From Chrysomallon squamiferum (lineage: Eukaryota > Mollusca > Gastropoda > Neomphalida > Peltospiridae), in contig CM022666.1 of assembly GCA_012295275.1 (NCBI GenBank), positions 7,061,765 through 7,125,764 of the forward strand: a DNA stretch of 64,000 nucleotides, in the 5' to 3' direction. This document shows, in pieces, positions 23,591 through 46,350 of this stretch (positions are counted from its first letter, which is position 1; the number at the start of each line of letters is the position of its first letter). The notes beneath the pieces are model-generated. The model worked only from the letters and a program-made list of their open reading frames with translations, made no database searches and was not told the DNA's origin. Made by a program: the position numbers and the translations under genes.

Positions 23591-26100
23591 CTGGAACATA
23601 GTCTCAAGACCAATTGTTAGTGATCAACTATTCAGAATATAACTTCAGAGACATGTTTACATATTCAAAAGTATGGAGAATAAAATTATGTAAATTATTT
23701 CATTCAAAACATAAAACATTAAGAATATACTGAATATGTTGTCAGACTAAATAGTTAATTTTACTTTTGATCCATATATAAATTAAAATTGAGTGATACA
23801 ATAATACTATCAGCTTTAAGTATAAATTCAAGCTGCAATTTGTTATTCAAAATTTTGAAATAATTGATTTGAATATACTCTAATATCAAGCAATTTAAAT
23901 ATGTCATTATTTCCAAAGCAATTGTTTTTGCATGGATTAAAGTATATATATTCTTAAAATGATAAGTTTATTGTATCCTATTTCATTTCATTTGTTTGTT
24001 TTAAAAAAATATATTTTATTTTTTAAAATCATGAAATACAGCAGTTTTATGAAAATGAAAACTTTAAATTATGTAAGTATCTGATTCAAAAACACAGGAA
24101 AATTCATAAAAAAAAAAAAAAAAAAAAAATTGGTTTTAATTTCTTTAGCAAGACAGATCCAAGATAAAAACTTCTACCTAGAAGAAATCATTTTTTTATT
24201 TTATAAGCTTTAAATTTCAACTGGGTTTATAAGTAATACCAAAACAAAATAGTAAATAAATGAAAAAGATCAAATATATGGATATATGCATATCTGAACA
24301 AAAACATCTAGTGGATAACAGTATAAAAAAAAATAATAATAATAATAAAAAATAAAAGTAATAATAAATAAAAAAATAAAAAAATCAGTAATTTTGTGTT
24401 ATGTATTCTAATTAAAAAAACATATGCATCAAGCTAATTAAAGATTTTATACAAAAATGTCAAATTATCAGTCTTCTTGTTTTAGTAAATATCTGAAATG
24501 CACACACATACACACTAACAGAAAATACAAGTGAAAAAAGTAATTAAAACAAAATCCCCACCCTCCAATGTTAGTTTTCTAAACAGACAAAACTGCATGA
24601 CAAATTAATAAGCAGGTGAAAAAAAAAAAAAAAAGAAATGCATGAAATTTCAAGGTGATAAACATTTTTCTTTTTCATGTGCAAGAAGAACACTGGGTAA
24701 TTCTTCTTCTTTGGTAATGCCTTCTTTGTTTACAGAGCACTCGAGTTAATCAGTATTAACTGAAGGCAATTTGTCTTTTCTTTCCAGTTTCTTTTGAGCA
24801 TTTGTCACTTATGGAATTGTTTCAAAGGTTAATTAAAATGATCTTTTTTAATAAGAAAGAAAAAAAAAGTTTGCTTTTCTGTTTATTTCTTTTGCTTGTA
24901 GTTTTTACTGCAAATTTACACTTTTTTTTCTTTTTACATTACTTTTTCAACCAATTTAATTAATTATTCTTTTTCTTTCATCATACTTTTTAAACTTTAA
25001 GTTTCATTTCTTTTCTCTTTAACTTATTTCTTTTAATAGCAATTAAAAAAAAAAATTAAAAAAAATTCTACATTAAAAATTATTTCTATAATTACTCTTT
25101 CCACTAAATTAATTGTCTTTTTTCATATTATATTTCTTTAAAAAATAAAATAAAATAAATAAATGTAAAAAAATATATAAAAATTCATAAATTAGATCAA
25201 GCCATTAAACATCCATACTTTGGTTTCACAAATGTTATTCACAAATGCATTCAACTACTGATTTAATTTTGATATATCTTCATGGGTAACACATACTGAA
25301 GATAAATACCTTCAATTTAGTTTTTTTTGTTTTTTAATAACTTCGTTTCAGAAATGCAATTCCTGATGTAAACATCCTCCACAATTTCTTCTAATACTTA
25401 TTCCTAGCATTATGTTGGTATAATACTTTTAAATGATTTTGTTTTTTTTTCCTGTAGGTACTTGTTTATTAATATATTCCAAATTCGACTGTATTATAAC
25501 TTTCCATATTTCAACAATTTGATCAAAATATCTGAATCAATGTATTCCATGTTATTGTATTTTGACTCTTCCTCATAATTACTTTAACTATTTGGACAAA
25601 CCTCTTAAAAAATTATTTATAATGGTACCAACTGTTTTTTTCTCTCTTCCAAATGAATGTTTTACTTAACAGTTTTGTTCAATAATTTATTTAAATTATT
25701 GAGATTTTTTTTTTTTTTTTTATCCATTCCAAACAAATTTAAATAAACTGGATAAAGTGTTCTTCCAACTGAATATTTTCACTTTTCTTCATAATTTTTT
25801 TTCACTTTTCTTACGAATGAACATTTTAACTACCTGGACAAAACCGTTCTAGTTTGTTTTCTTTTTCTTCTTTTTTTTTTTTTTTTGCATGTTTGACATC
25901 ACCTAGATGTTTATATTTCTATTTGACAGCTTGTATAGATCATACACATTCTCAATATGATAATGATATTTAAAAAAAGAAACTAACAGGCAGAGATCAT
26001 TGTTGCATAGCTGTTAAATCACGTGGTCCCTCGGTTTTCACTAATGAGGTTCTTGTTGTTGTTATTGTCTCCATGCATGATGGGTAATTTTTATCATCTC

Positions 26101-26115
26101 AATAATAACAATAAC

Positions 26116-26169
<54 letters not shown>

Positions 26170-26194
26170 TAGTAATAATAATAATAATAATAAT

Positions 26195-26238
<44 letters not shown>
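26101..26238. repeat. (AAT)n microsatellite, about 138 bp
   Basis: AAT triplets with a few single-base interruptions; the longest AAT tract in the window. Confidence 0.95.
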
Positions 26239-26239
<1 letters not shown>

Positions 26240-26864
26240 CATTATCATCATAACAACAACAAAAATAATTTCTAGTTTTGTTCAACACAGACTTATTAAA
26301 TTTTAATTTCCATTAAAGAATCATTTTTAATTGAATATTTTTTCTTCTTTTTCAAACAATGGTTATTTTCTTCTATAAATTTACAGCTTCTTTTCATAAC
26401 CATTTGTGAATCATTTCATTCTCTCTGTAAAAATTATTTCAACAAAATGATTTTTGCTCTTTGAACAGATGTTAATCAATTGTTGCTAAAGGTATAATTT
26501 TTAAATTTTCATGTTCTTTATAAAAAAAAAAATAATAATAATAAAATATTAAAAAAAACCATTTTGGTTGAATAAATTCAATTTCTAAGTCAGTTTTTTT
26601 AAGGTATGCATTTAATAAATTCATTTACCACCATCTCTTAATTATGTAATTCCTTTCTATATATAAAATAATTCTCTTCTTAAAATGTATAGTCATATTA
26701 TTTTCTGTGAAGCTGCCAAATGTCAATTATTTTCATTCTGTTTTAAATCTTTTTTTTTTTCCCTGCTCTTTGATTATTTTCTGTTTAATCTGGAGAATTT
26801 TTTTTTTTTTTTTCCACCTCAAACTGGAAACTTAAACAATAACCCAGCTAATTGTTAATATTAA

Positions 26865-26900
<36 letters not shown>

Positions 26901-27865
26901 ATAATTTATTTAGTAAATTCATATACCCATTATTTATTACATTTCTGTTCCATTTTATGGGTTGAGAGCTGAACAATTTATTAAAATATGAACTTGAGAA
27001 AAAAATGGTATTTAATAAAAAAAACATTTAATAATTTAATTTTTTTTTACATATGCAATTGGACAAATCTAGAAAATTAACTGCTCATATTTCCTCTGAT
27101 TTAAGTTTTAAGAAAAAAGACAGAAAGAACATAAAAAAACTATATAACTAGCATAACCAAAAATTTGTTTGTAATGTTCAGTCTTATAAAAATTATGTGA
27201 TTTTATTTAATCATTTGCTTACTGTGTCAAAACTTAAATTAACTGAAAGAGAATAATCTTAAGAAGAACACCATCTTAGCTAAAACTTCAAGGTCATGTA
27301 AAGAAATTTTGTTTGTTATTTTAAATTATTTCTAAGATGGCACTTTGTTATCTCACTGAACCAATTTTTGTATTTGTGGCAGACATAAAGTTTTTTTTTT
27401 TTTTTAAATTAAAAATTAAAAATATTTATTTTCTTCCTTTTAAAGTCAAAAGTCAAATGTCATTTATCAAGTACAAAAATAAATAAAAATAAATAAATCA
27501 ATAAATCAATAAAATCAAAAAATCAAAAACTAGGGGAAAAAAAAAGAAATCACAAATTTTTCTTTACCATGTCTAAGTTTGTAAATCCTAATCTTTATTT
27601 TAAACATACATATTATTTTATTTAATAACAATTTTATTTGGTCATACTAACAATTAGAAAAACATGAAATCAGACAAAAATTTAATTTTAATTTATGATA
27701 TAATCTCAGATTTTAATTTCAGTCTGCATTTTTAGCTTGTTATTAAGAATTTGGTGAATGTGAACAAAATGCATTTATAAAAATAAATGACTGAGAGAGA
27801 AAGAATGAAATTTGGGCACAAATGGCTTCAAAATAAAAATCAATGTTTTAAATAATTTTAACAAA

Positions 27866-27912
<47 letters not shown>

Positions 27913-28199
27913 TAATAATAATAATAATATAATAAAATAATATAATAATAATAATATATTAATAGTATAACATTAAAGATAATAATAATAATAAAAATAA
28001 TAATAATAATATTAATAATAAAAAATTACATAATAATGAGGATGATTTAAAAGAAAAATTATAAAATGGAATTGCCCATCTCACGTGAATGAGTGCTGGT
28101 TACCTGATCACCCCTACACAGTGAAATGGGCTGACCTCTGCCTGTTACAAATATTCTACTAAATATGATTGGCTGCCATGTTGGACTGTACACTTATTA

Positions 28200-37572
<9,373 letters not shown>

Positions 37573-39513
37573 CTTTATCCTGCCTTAGACTGGTTATGCA
37601 TGCAAAGCCTAGTCGAATGAACTAAATGCTTATCAACAAACAGAACCGGTTTTGGGAGCAAATACACTGGCATTTCGATAATAATAATAAATAACTCGTT
37701 CTCGGTCTAGTTTGACCTAGATTTTTATACTGACGCAAGGTAGCCGATGCAGGTCGTCCTGCCTCATTAAAGATTTTTAAGACAGTATAATAAACGGTGG
37801 TTGTTTCTACAATTACTGATTTTGTATTAATATGGAGAATAATATAAATAACAGAGAAATTCTTATATATCAAACTTCTCCAGACATAGTTAACATTTAC
37901 ATTATAAGAGCAAATTAAATTTTGTTTCTTAATTTATATCATCATCATTATTGTATAATACGATTTTCAAATTTACATTTGTTTCGTAAATAATACATCC
38001 ACTATGGAAAAGATTTGGGATAAAACCCAGAAAGAGTGAGAGAGGACGAAAAACATTAATATTTACTGGACCTAGGCCAAGGAATGTGACAATATCAAGC
38101 TACAGGTTCTTCACCTTTAGACCAAATTGTTATCAAGGCTGATATATTTACTTGAGTATAATAAATAAATAAATAAACAACATAACAATATTATGTTAAC
38201 TGTAGTAATATGATTTATCCATTTCTTTTTTTCTTTTATTTCACGACAAAACTATATTATTGACAGCTAATCTCATTTTGTTAGTCCAGCAATCTGGCAT
38301 AACACTATTTGAAAATGAATTTTTTATGATCTGTTGAACACAATACGTCGAAGGAGAGAAAGAATATAATAATAATAATTACATATATAATGAAATGGAA
38401 AATTAACACCAATAAAACATTATTTTTTAGCCCTTTCCAAAAACCTTAAATTACATTGTTAATATGTTGTTTTTCTCCAAAAAAAAGAAGAAAAAAGCTA
38501 TAAAAAGATGACAGACGTATAGATCCTTCTCTAACGCAAATTGTGGAGTGGAGCAATGTGCACAACAACGACAGTACTAATACTTTAAAAAAAGAAAGAA
38601 AAAAGTGTTCTGAAGTAAGGACGAAATGTGGGGGATACGTAATTTAGTCCAGTTATGGAAAAGTCTAATACGAGTTGTTTCCCTTCTCATACTTCATGGA
38701 AACTGGCTGAAAGTTCTATGAATATTCAATTTAGCTAATACAATATATTTTTTAATAATGTAAGTTTTTCTCAGACAGTAATTTGGTATGTCAAAGGCAG
38801 ATAGAGTTCCAGTTATGCCTGACATATAATGAATATATTAAAAAATGTATATATCTTCATTTCTCAATCTTCGTAGATTTGACTTTCGTCAAGTTTCGAT
38901 AGTTATTTACTGGATTTCCGCCCATATTTAAGCTTTTATTAAATTAGAAACGGAAAATAAGGAATTATTGTTAAATAATTTGTAGAGAAATATCACATGT
39001 ATTATATTTATAAGATGTTAAATAAACTGCTTAACTGAACGTGCACAAAATGATTCTATGACTATCGCAGTGTATGTATCGGGCTTCAATGCACATCCAG
39101 AAGAAATCGCAAATGGATCACATTTTTTTTTTACCCAACCATGCACGAACCTTTTCATTTAAGAAGTATAACAACAATAAATTTGTCATAATTAAACATT
39201 AGAAAACTCAGAAGTGTTATTGATTACATAATTAATTGCTATTTTATGTGAATAATGGTAATTATTTAGGGGAAATCTGAAATAATTGTTTATTATAAGG
39301 TTCATAAGATCGTCACATTAGTCAGTCAGATAAATTTATTAGTGAAATTTCAAGCTATTTCGAAGATTAACACCACTATTAGGAAACCTTTTAGTAACAT
39401 CGAAATGTGATCATAATTGCCAATAATAACAACAATATTTAACACTCGGGTCTGTTACTGTGTTGCTACTGCTCATTATTATTAGTCTTGCCATTTATTT
39501 CAGAACTGACAGA
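37573..39513. promoter_or_regulatory. Head-to-head intergenic region AMMECR1 / WDR53
   Basis: About 1.9 kb separates the two divergent start codons. The first 200 bp upstream of AMMECR1 and parts near 38500-38650 are less AT-rich, but no specific promoter element could be identified. A splice acceptor (ATTTATTTCAG, ending 39503) directly precedes the WDR53 start codon, so an untranslated upstream exon of WDR53 must lie in this region. Confidence 0.4.
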
Positions 39514-40534
39514 ATGATACAGACATTAACAGGAGGCCATACAACATCTGTGTTGTGTGTTGATGTATCCACAACAAATCAGCTAGCATCAGGAGGTGAG
39601 AATGGAGAACTTTGCCTTTGGTCATCGTCAAGAAATCTACTTCACAAATTTGTCAAAGAGGAAAAAGACTGTACTTCTGTTTTGTTCTCAAAAAAGAACC
39701 CTACCATGCTTTTTGCATCATTTCAAGATGAAATTTTGATGTTTAATGTCGAAGGAGACCTGCAGAGTCCAGTGAGGTCATTGTGTTCTAATCAAGAGGA
39801 GGTAAATCAGCTACAGATTGATGACAAAGAAGAGTTTCTGGCAGCATGTGATGACTCGGGAGAGATTAAAATTATCAACATTCAGGACTGGAAAGTTTTT
39901 AAAACACTCCGTCACAAACATACAAATATATGTTCATCTGTACATTTCCGTCCCGGTCATCCTTGGCAGATATTCAGCGGGGGTTTAGACTGCAAACTTT
40001 TCCACTGGGATTTCGCTAAATTAAAAACCCTGAATCAGCTGAACATGCAGGAACTGCAGAGCACCCCCTCAGATGCTTCTGGATATATGCTGAATCCACC
40101 CTTGATCCATCACATCGATGTCTCCCCCAATGGGAAAATTCTAGCCTGTGCCTTGGAGAATGGACAGATTGAAGTTTTTAACACTTCACAGCGACACATC
40201 CGAGAAATGTTCAGCTTGTTCACATGAACAAGGAACATCACAGGTTCATTTTCTCACAGACAATTTACTGGTCTCGGGTGGAAATGACCGAGTGGTTGTG
40301 TTATGGGACCTCAGCAAGGCAGATAATTATGAATCGTCCGAGAATGGTTCAGTTACCAATGGACATAGCTTGCCATTAGAAAACAGAAACACAGTTATTT
40401 CGGAACTTTGTAAAGTTTCATCGATTTCACACACGCATAAAGTTAACTGGTTAAAGCCCTTCACTGTAAATGGACAGTCGTTTGTAGCAGTTGCTGATCA
40501 GACTCACATCATTAAAATACTACCTCTGAATTGA
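39514..40534 (+). CDS. WDR53: WDR53-like WD40-repeat protein, frameshifted
   Basis: WD40 propellers serve as protein-interaction platforms, and WDR53 has been listed among CUL4-DDB1 substrate-receptor candidates. The single coding exon starts MIQTLTGGHTTSVLCVDVS, matching the start of vertebrate WDR53, and an acceptor lies just upstream. Repeats seen: TGGHTTSVL...LASGGENGELCLW, a second with DDSGEIKIINIQDWKVFKTL, HTNICSSVHFRPGHPWQIFSGGLD..LFHWD, HHIDVSPNGKILACALENGQIEVF, and LLVSGGNDRVVVLWDLS. It ends KVNWLKPFTVNGQSF.AVADQTHIIKILPLN. The 1021-nt span is 340 codons plus one base: the frame must change between about 40180 and 40226, consistent with one inserted base. Corrected length is about 339 residues against roughly 358 in human. 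Confidence 0.9.
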
Positions 40535-41579
40535 TGGTTGAAAATAAAAGTTATTTTAAAATGTTAAGTTATAACCCTAACATAAAAGGCTGTTAAAAAG
40601 TCAATATATAGAGGTTTTCATTTTACTTTCCCCCAATTATCATCTTTATACTTTTAAAAAGTATGGACAAACTAAATTTTGTAATTGTTTTTTCCTTTTA
40701 GAAGTATTTTGTCATATTTGTGTGAGAAAACAAAAATTACATTTTGATGTAATATTTATACCTGTTTCTGAAATAAAATTTCAAACATTTAGATATTAAT
40801 TCTGTTTTTATCTATTTCATTTTTGTCAAAGAATGATAGCATTTACATTATCAAAACAAAATATTCTCCATGCTTTCGATAATTTATGCATTATAAAACT
40901 TAACAGAATTAATATTTGCTTTTTGTACATTAATGAAATGATGTAATATCCATTAAAAAAAAAATACCATTGTCTTATTGTTTTCTTAAGTGTGTGTGAG
41001 TGCATGCGTGTTTATAAAGTCTATCAAGTCAAACATGCAACATTAAACTAGTTCAAGATTTAAAAGCCTCAGGTAAAAAATTTAAACAATATTAAAGTCA
41101 AAATTCATTAACAGACTGAGCCAACTGGAATTGTGAAATATTTATTCGTTACATATTTATAAATGCACACTAAGTTAACAAAGATTATCCATCACTGATA
41201 GTAATATGTTGGAACACAACATTTAAATAATCAGAAGAGTTTATAAGTATCATCATCATTATTAAAACAAATATACATATAATCTGAATTTTAAGAGCAT
41301 TGTTCTAGTTATTTTGCTTTTTTTTTGGTTTAAACAAAAAAGATGTTATTTATATGACTTGACAACACTAAATTTATTAAATACAAATGGAATTAAAATG
41401 GATTTCAGAATACAATCATTGCTGTATTTCCATCTTCACCAAAAGAATTTTAAATAAAGCAAAATTTTTATGTTACTTATACAGCATAAAAGTATAAAGG
41501 GTAGATATATTTACAAACATTTCTGGTGGAAAATTATGGACAAACAGACACTATTCTAAAAATTCAATACAGAAGTCTT

Positions 41580-41628
<49 letters not shown>

Positions 41629-42103
41629 ACACACACACAATATACATATATACGTATATCTATATCTGTCTATAAGTATCTACCTATCTGTCTATATATA
41701 TATATATTGTAAGACTTGTATATTGAATTTTTAGGATACTGTCTGTTGGTCCATATAGATATATGTATAAATGTATATCTATATATACATACAGATATAT
41801 GTATATATGTATATCTACATATATACATATATCTATATATATAAGATTATAGCAGAATCATCAAATATTCAAGTCATTTGCCATGCATGTGTTCAGTAGT
41901 TTTGCGTACTTTAACATCATACATAATCTTTGAATGCTAATTTCAAAATGACAACCGTTAGTTATGACAGTCTGTAAAACGCTTGTATCTTGTTCACCAG
42001 GGATTAAACTTTGATATTAGACGAGTCCTTGAATTGTTCAAGCATTTCCCCACTGACACATCCATCTACATTCACACAAAGCTGACTAGGTTTTCTCTTC
42101 TTG
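40535..42103. other. Convergent 3' region of WDR53 and EMC5
   Basis: AATAAA-type signals for WDR53 lie at about 40541 and 40771. From 41500 to 41850 there is AT/AC-rich low-complexity DNA framed by a long inverted repeat, which lies on the 3' side of EMC5 and may be in its 3'UTR. No exon was recognised. Confidence 0.5.
41531..41757. repeat. Long inverted repeat (fold-back), arms about 57 bp
   Basis: The left arm (41531-41590) contains ACAGACACTATTCTAAAAA and TTCAATACAGAAGTCTTAC. The right arm (41703-41757), read in reverse complement, contains ACAGACAGTATCCTAAAAA and TTCAATATACAAGTCTTAC. The loop of about 110 bp is mostly (AT)n and (AC)n, so the AT runs extend the stem. It may be a small fold-back MITE or an inverted duplication. 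Confidence 0.85.
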
Positions 42104-44114
42104 TTATGTTTCATTGTTAGCATACAGTGCTTTACCACGGTGATTAAATGTGTAAAATGCCTGTCTGTTACCAAGCATCTCCCAACTCCTGAAATATATG
42201 AAGTAAAGAAAAAAACAAACATTATTAAACAAACTTAAATTGTATTTCAAAGTCAATAGGGGGGTATCTGTTAATTGGTGCAAGTCATTTGACATCCATC
42301 TGGCAAGCAGCCATTTATAAATAACTTCTGATTTACAGATTTGAAAAAAAGTATCTGAAGACTTAAGCATAAAAGTAGATACAGAGGTTGTCTTTTTAAA
42401 TACCCAAAATGTGAAATGCGTCAATGTTTTTTGTTTGTTTTTAATGGATGGGGTTATATTAATCTCAACAAATTGCAAAGTGTACAGAATGTTTTCAAAA
42501 TTCATATTTTTTGCATATTTGTTCATACACATATAATGTATACAATAAAACAGCTGAAAATTGATATTTTAAAAAGTAAATGTTTTTAATATAAAATAGT
42601 TTTTTTTTTTTTAAAATTTTCAGTTCAGAACTTTGGTGGATCATCAGGATCTTGCTGCAGAAATGGACAGTTAATTTTTAACACTTTTTTAAAAACAAAT
42701 TTGATTGCTTTACGATAAAAGACAATTATGTTTATAAATTACAACAACAAAACAAAGAGAAAACAGCTTACTTATTTTCCAACTCTGCACTTGCTTTTAT
42801 CTCTTTAAAGTTGCCTGTGATGTGCACAACACCATAACTAGTTAACAACAATCCCAGAATGCACTGCAGCAAAATCTGAAGAAAAGATCATTCATAGATT
42901 TGACAATTTTAAAAATTTTCTGGAGAAAAATATGAATCATATTTAAGAAATATTCATATATTTTACAACACTTTTAACAGCCAAAAATGTGGTTGGGAAT
43001 GTTATTAAAATTTGTACGAATAAGGAGAAGCTTCATCACTGATGTAAAAATTTAGAAAAGTGCTAGAAATGCTTATTAAATGTTTGTAGTAACAAGCTAA
43101 CAATGCATTGTGATGAGTGATGCTTTCTGTTATATTAGTGATTAAAATAAATGGGCAAAAGGTAAAAAAGTTTTACATTGTTTATAATATTCAACAGAAA
43201 AATTATAGATAATAAAGTTATTATGTGTATGCTTTTCATATTTGTAAACATCTGAGCACACAAATTCATCGTTTTCAAAAAAATAAAATAAAATAAAATA
43301 AAATTTAAAACCTTCATAAATTGTTTCAATGACATTACATTTTAAAAGTTATTTATTTAAGACTCTTTATTTTCTGATTATCATTAATCTACTTTAGCTT
43401 GATTCATACAATTTTCCTATCATTTCTGAAAGACTGGTGTTTTGAAAAATCTAGATAAAACACTTTTTGAAAACTTACGTCAAGTGGAAGTCGAGTGAAT
43501 TCCTGTTCTGTTAAACGCAAATAAGTGCGATCTGTGGGGGAAAAAAAAAAAAAAGTACATATTTGCTTGTGAATATTGTAATTTTTAAAAGATCATTTTA
43601 ATTTTGGTCCACAATAAATCCAGTATAATATAAATATTCCATCACTATAGAATTGAAAGTTAAAATTATTTCAGCTTTTGTGTATTTTGGTATTTCCTAC
43701 ACTATTTCATAGTAATAACTGATTAACTGGATTAACTTTGTAATAATTATATTTTATATAATAATGCAAATCTGTGTTTCACTGTTTGTGTACTTTTGAT
43801 AATAATAATAATTTAAAAATCGGAATCGTTATTATTTTGTTCCTTCATAATGATTATTCATGGGTCACTAACAAGAGATTTTACTCCATTATTATATTTA
43901 TAATTATTAAATTTATAATATTAGACTGAGACTCTCAGTGTCTCAGTAAACCTGAAAATAAATATAAGTTCATAATAAAAAAAAACCCACTAATTATTAA
44001 GAAATATGTACAGTTCCTAAAAAACTTTTACTCCTTACGTTGAGCAGCTGAATAAGCAGCATGTGCAAGAGCAATCAGTCCAACAGTAACACAAAGATTG
44101 TGATAAAACCCCAT
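42104..44114 (-). CDS. MMGT1: ER membrane protein complex subunit 5 / membrane magnesium transporter 1
   Basis: EMC5 is a core two-TM subunit of the ER membrane complex, which inserts tail-anchored and multipass proteins; it was earlier described as a Mg2+ transporter. Exons in transcript order: 44039-44114, 43479-43531, 42772-42875, 42104-42188, all GT/AG with consistent phases, giving 105 residues. The first helix is LCVTVGLIALAHAAYSAAQ (vertebrate ALAHAAFSAAQ). It is followed by HRTYLRLTEQEF, the second helix ILLQCILGLLLTSYGVVHIT, GNFKEIKASAELENKSWE, and the conserved FYTFNHRGKALY near the end. The protein stops shortly after NHRGK, so the variable tail of vertebrate MMGT1 (131 residues) is mostly absent. 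The gene is tail-to-tail with WDR53. Confidence 0.95.
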
Positions 44115-46284
44115 AACGCCAGTAGTTTAAATGAAAATCATGATCATGGTGTTACAGAGCCCACTTACGGCAAGGGCACGACACAACTGATCTATTTTAA
44201 ATGTTACGTTTGGTTGACAGTATCATTGCACCACCATGGGTGCGTCTAAAATTATGTCGCGAAATCTAATAAGTTGTTTGTAAACAAAATAAACGATTTC
44301 TTTGTATCTGATAAATTTGATAACGACAATTATCTATTATTGATGTTTTTTCTATAAACAGTGATATAAAACGTAATACAAATTGTTGGGATAATAACGA
44401 CACTTAATTCGAGGCACTTATAAGGTATCAACCAAATTTTCATACTGAAATCGTTTTATCTGTGTATCAATATGTAAAAATATATCCCTATGTGGGCCTT
44501 AGGCAGAATGTTCAGGGACGTTGATTATCGAAAATGCCGAAGCGGCATGGTTTTTGAGAAAATATTTTTCTGATAGTTCATATTCACGTTCATTCATTCA
44601 GGAATCAAAGAAAACAAACCAGGTAACTATATCACCACACTACTAATGTTTCATTTTATATATCACTAGTCTGTAAAAGGATGCCACCAAGGTTAAGAAA
44701 TGTAATATTATATGTTGTGTTTCCGCGGGTTTTCTTTCGTCGATTTATTGTTATGAATTGTACGACACAATGAATACGTGACAGATTCCGAGAGTAATAT
44801 TTACGTGATTAGACTGATTAAAAATGTGATTTCTTCAAACTTAATATATATTTTACGGTATTTTAAAGCCGCATCAAATTTTTTGTTTTGTAAAGCGATG
44901 ACCTCTAAATTGTTCGGCAGACGTTATAATTTTTCATCATGAAGAAAAAATATACCTATTTTTTTTTTTTATTATTACAGTATCAAAAGAATATTATTTT
45001 AAGTACGGTTTAAAAAAAAAAAAAAAAAAGATGAAGAAAAGAAGCATTTATATTAAATATAATATATAAATTATTTTAAAAATATATAATCATTATAATG
45101 ATACTTTGATATGCATTAATTTAAACAAAAAATACAGTAAAAAGAATGAAAACAATTAAAATATCTACCCTCATTCTTTGATTTAGTTATCAATATTGTA
45201 TGAAAAAATTAGCTACACTGGATGTGGAACATTTCTCAAAATGAATATTCTTAATTTCAGTTATGTCCTTTTGGATGATGTAACAAGAATCCCCACCATG
45301 CTCCCAAAACACCCCAAAACTCCTACAAACAAACAGCTTTATCAAAGTTATTAGCACTTAATTATCAAATATCTACTGATTAAAAATGTTTTGTTTTAAA
45401 TCCATTTAAAAAATATATATATATATCATTTTGTCACTTTTCTGTTACAGTTAAATATACAAAATGTTTCCTTTCTGATAACAAACATTCTTTTAATTTG
45501 TTAAATGAAAGATTAACTGGAAAGTTTTATATTATTTTTATTATTATTATTGTCAGTGTCATTGTTATTGTTAATCATATATATATGAATATGATTCAGT
45601 GATTAATTTAACAAAGATGGAATAGATGAAGCAAGTTTTTATATTATGAAGTTTTCAATTTTCAAAATTCTTTCCTTAAGTCCATCTTGTAACTGGGCAG
45701 GCTTTTTTGCAATCAAGGATTTAAAAATTTAAAATGTTTAAAAAAAAAAAATTTAAAACTATTTTATTTGTATTTCAAAAGATAATCAAGTTATAACTAA
45801 ATTCTATAATTTTGACATTTTAACTATTCCAGACAGTTTGGAAGTCACTTTTGATATTTGTAACTGATCCTGATTAATTGTTCATTTTTTTATTATTATT
45901 TTTTTTTGTTTTCTCTCTGGTCTTGTCATCATATTATCTACAATTTAATATGATTGCTTAACCAGTTTATAAGTTAATACTAAGACTGTCATTCATGTTG
46001 CAGCAGACATGTTATGTAAATTACCTAGGACGGATAGTCATGTAATAACACTAATATTTGTACCAGTGTGTGTAATATGTCTCACAGCTTAAGAGGATTG
46101 GTCACTTTATGTCCAGATGAGATTAGTTTCTCCTGAATAAAGTTAATCTTGGTTTTGTCATTCCTTAAGCTGTTTCTGTTGAATAGCAGCCAGGAATTTC
46201 TTTTATAGAAATTTCATATATTTTTTTTTATTTTATTCTTTACCAGTGATTCACATTCAGAGAAAAGTTAATGATGTTAATCTG

Positions 46285-46350
46285 TCAAGGAGGTTTGATC
46301 CTGTGACCTCTCATACTTGAGGTGAACACTGTAATAATATTGCTGTGCCA
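46285..46350 (-). mobile_element. tRNA-derived SINE remnant
   Basis: On the minus strand an A-box-like TTGGCACAGCA is followed about 35 bp later by the B-box-like GGATCAAACC, with T-arm partners GAGGT/ACCTC. The D-loop is abnormal, so it is a tRNA relic rather than a working tRNA. Confidence 0.45.

Larger units (their letters stand above)
19801..28199. other. Convergent 3' flank between SLC16-like gene and AMMECR1
   Basis: About 8.4 kb, strongly AT-rich, with many homopolymer A/T runs, a 140-bp AAT run (26101-26238) and a mixed AAT/ATA run (27868-28020). A minus-strand AATAAA lies near 20545, so AMMECR1 could have a very long 3'UTR, but such hexamers are frequent at this composition. A three-copy 68-bp repeat (23378-23590) and a tRNA-like remnant (22380-22450) are listed separately. 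No protein-coding exon was recognised. Confidence 0.45.

Noticed and set aside
39460-39513. Upstream ATG at 39460 as the WDR53 start
   Set aside because: The added residues are hydrophobic and unlike WDR53, and a strong splice acceptor lies between it and the conserved MIQTLTGGH start.
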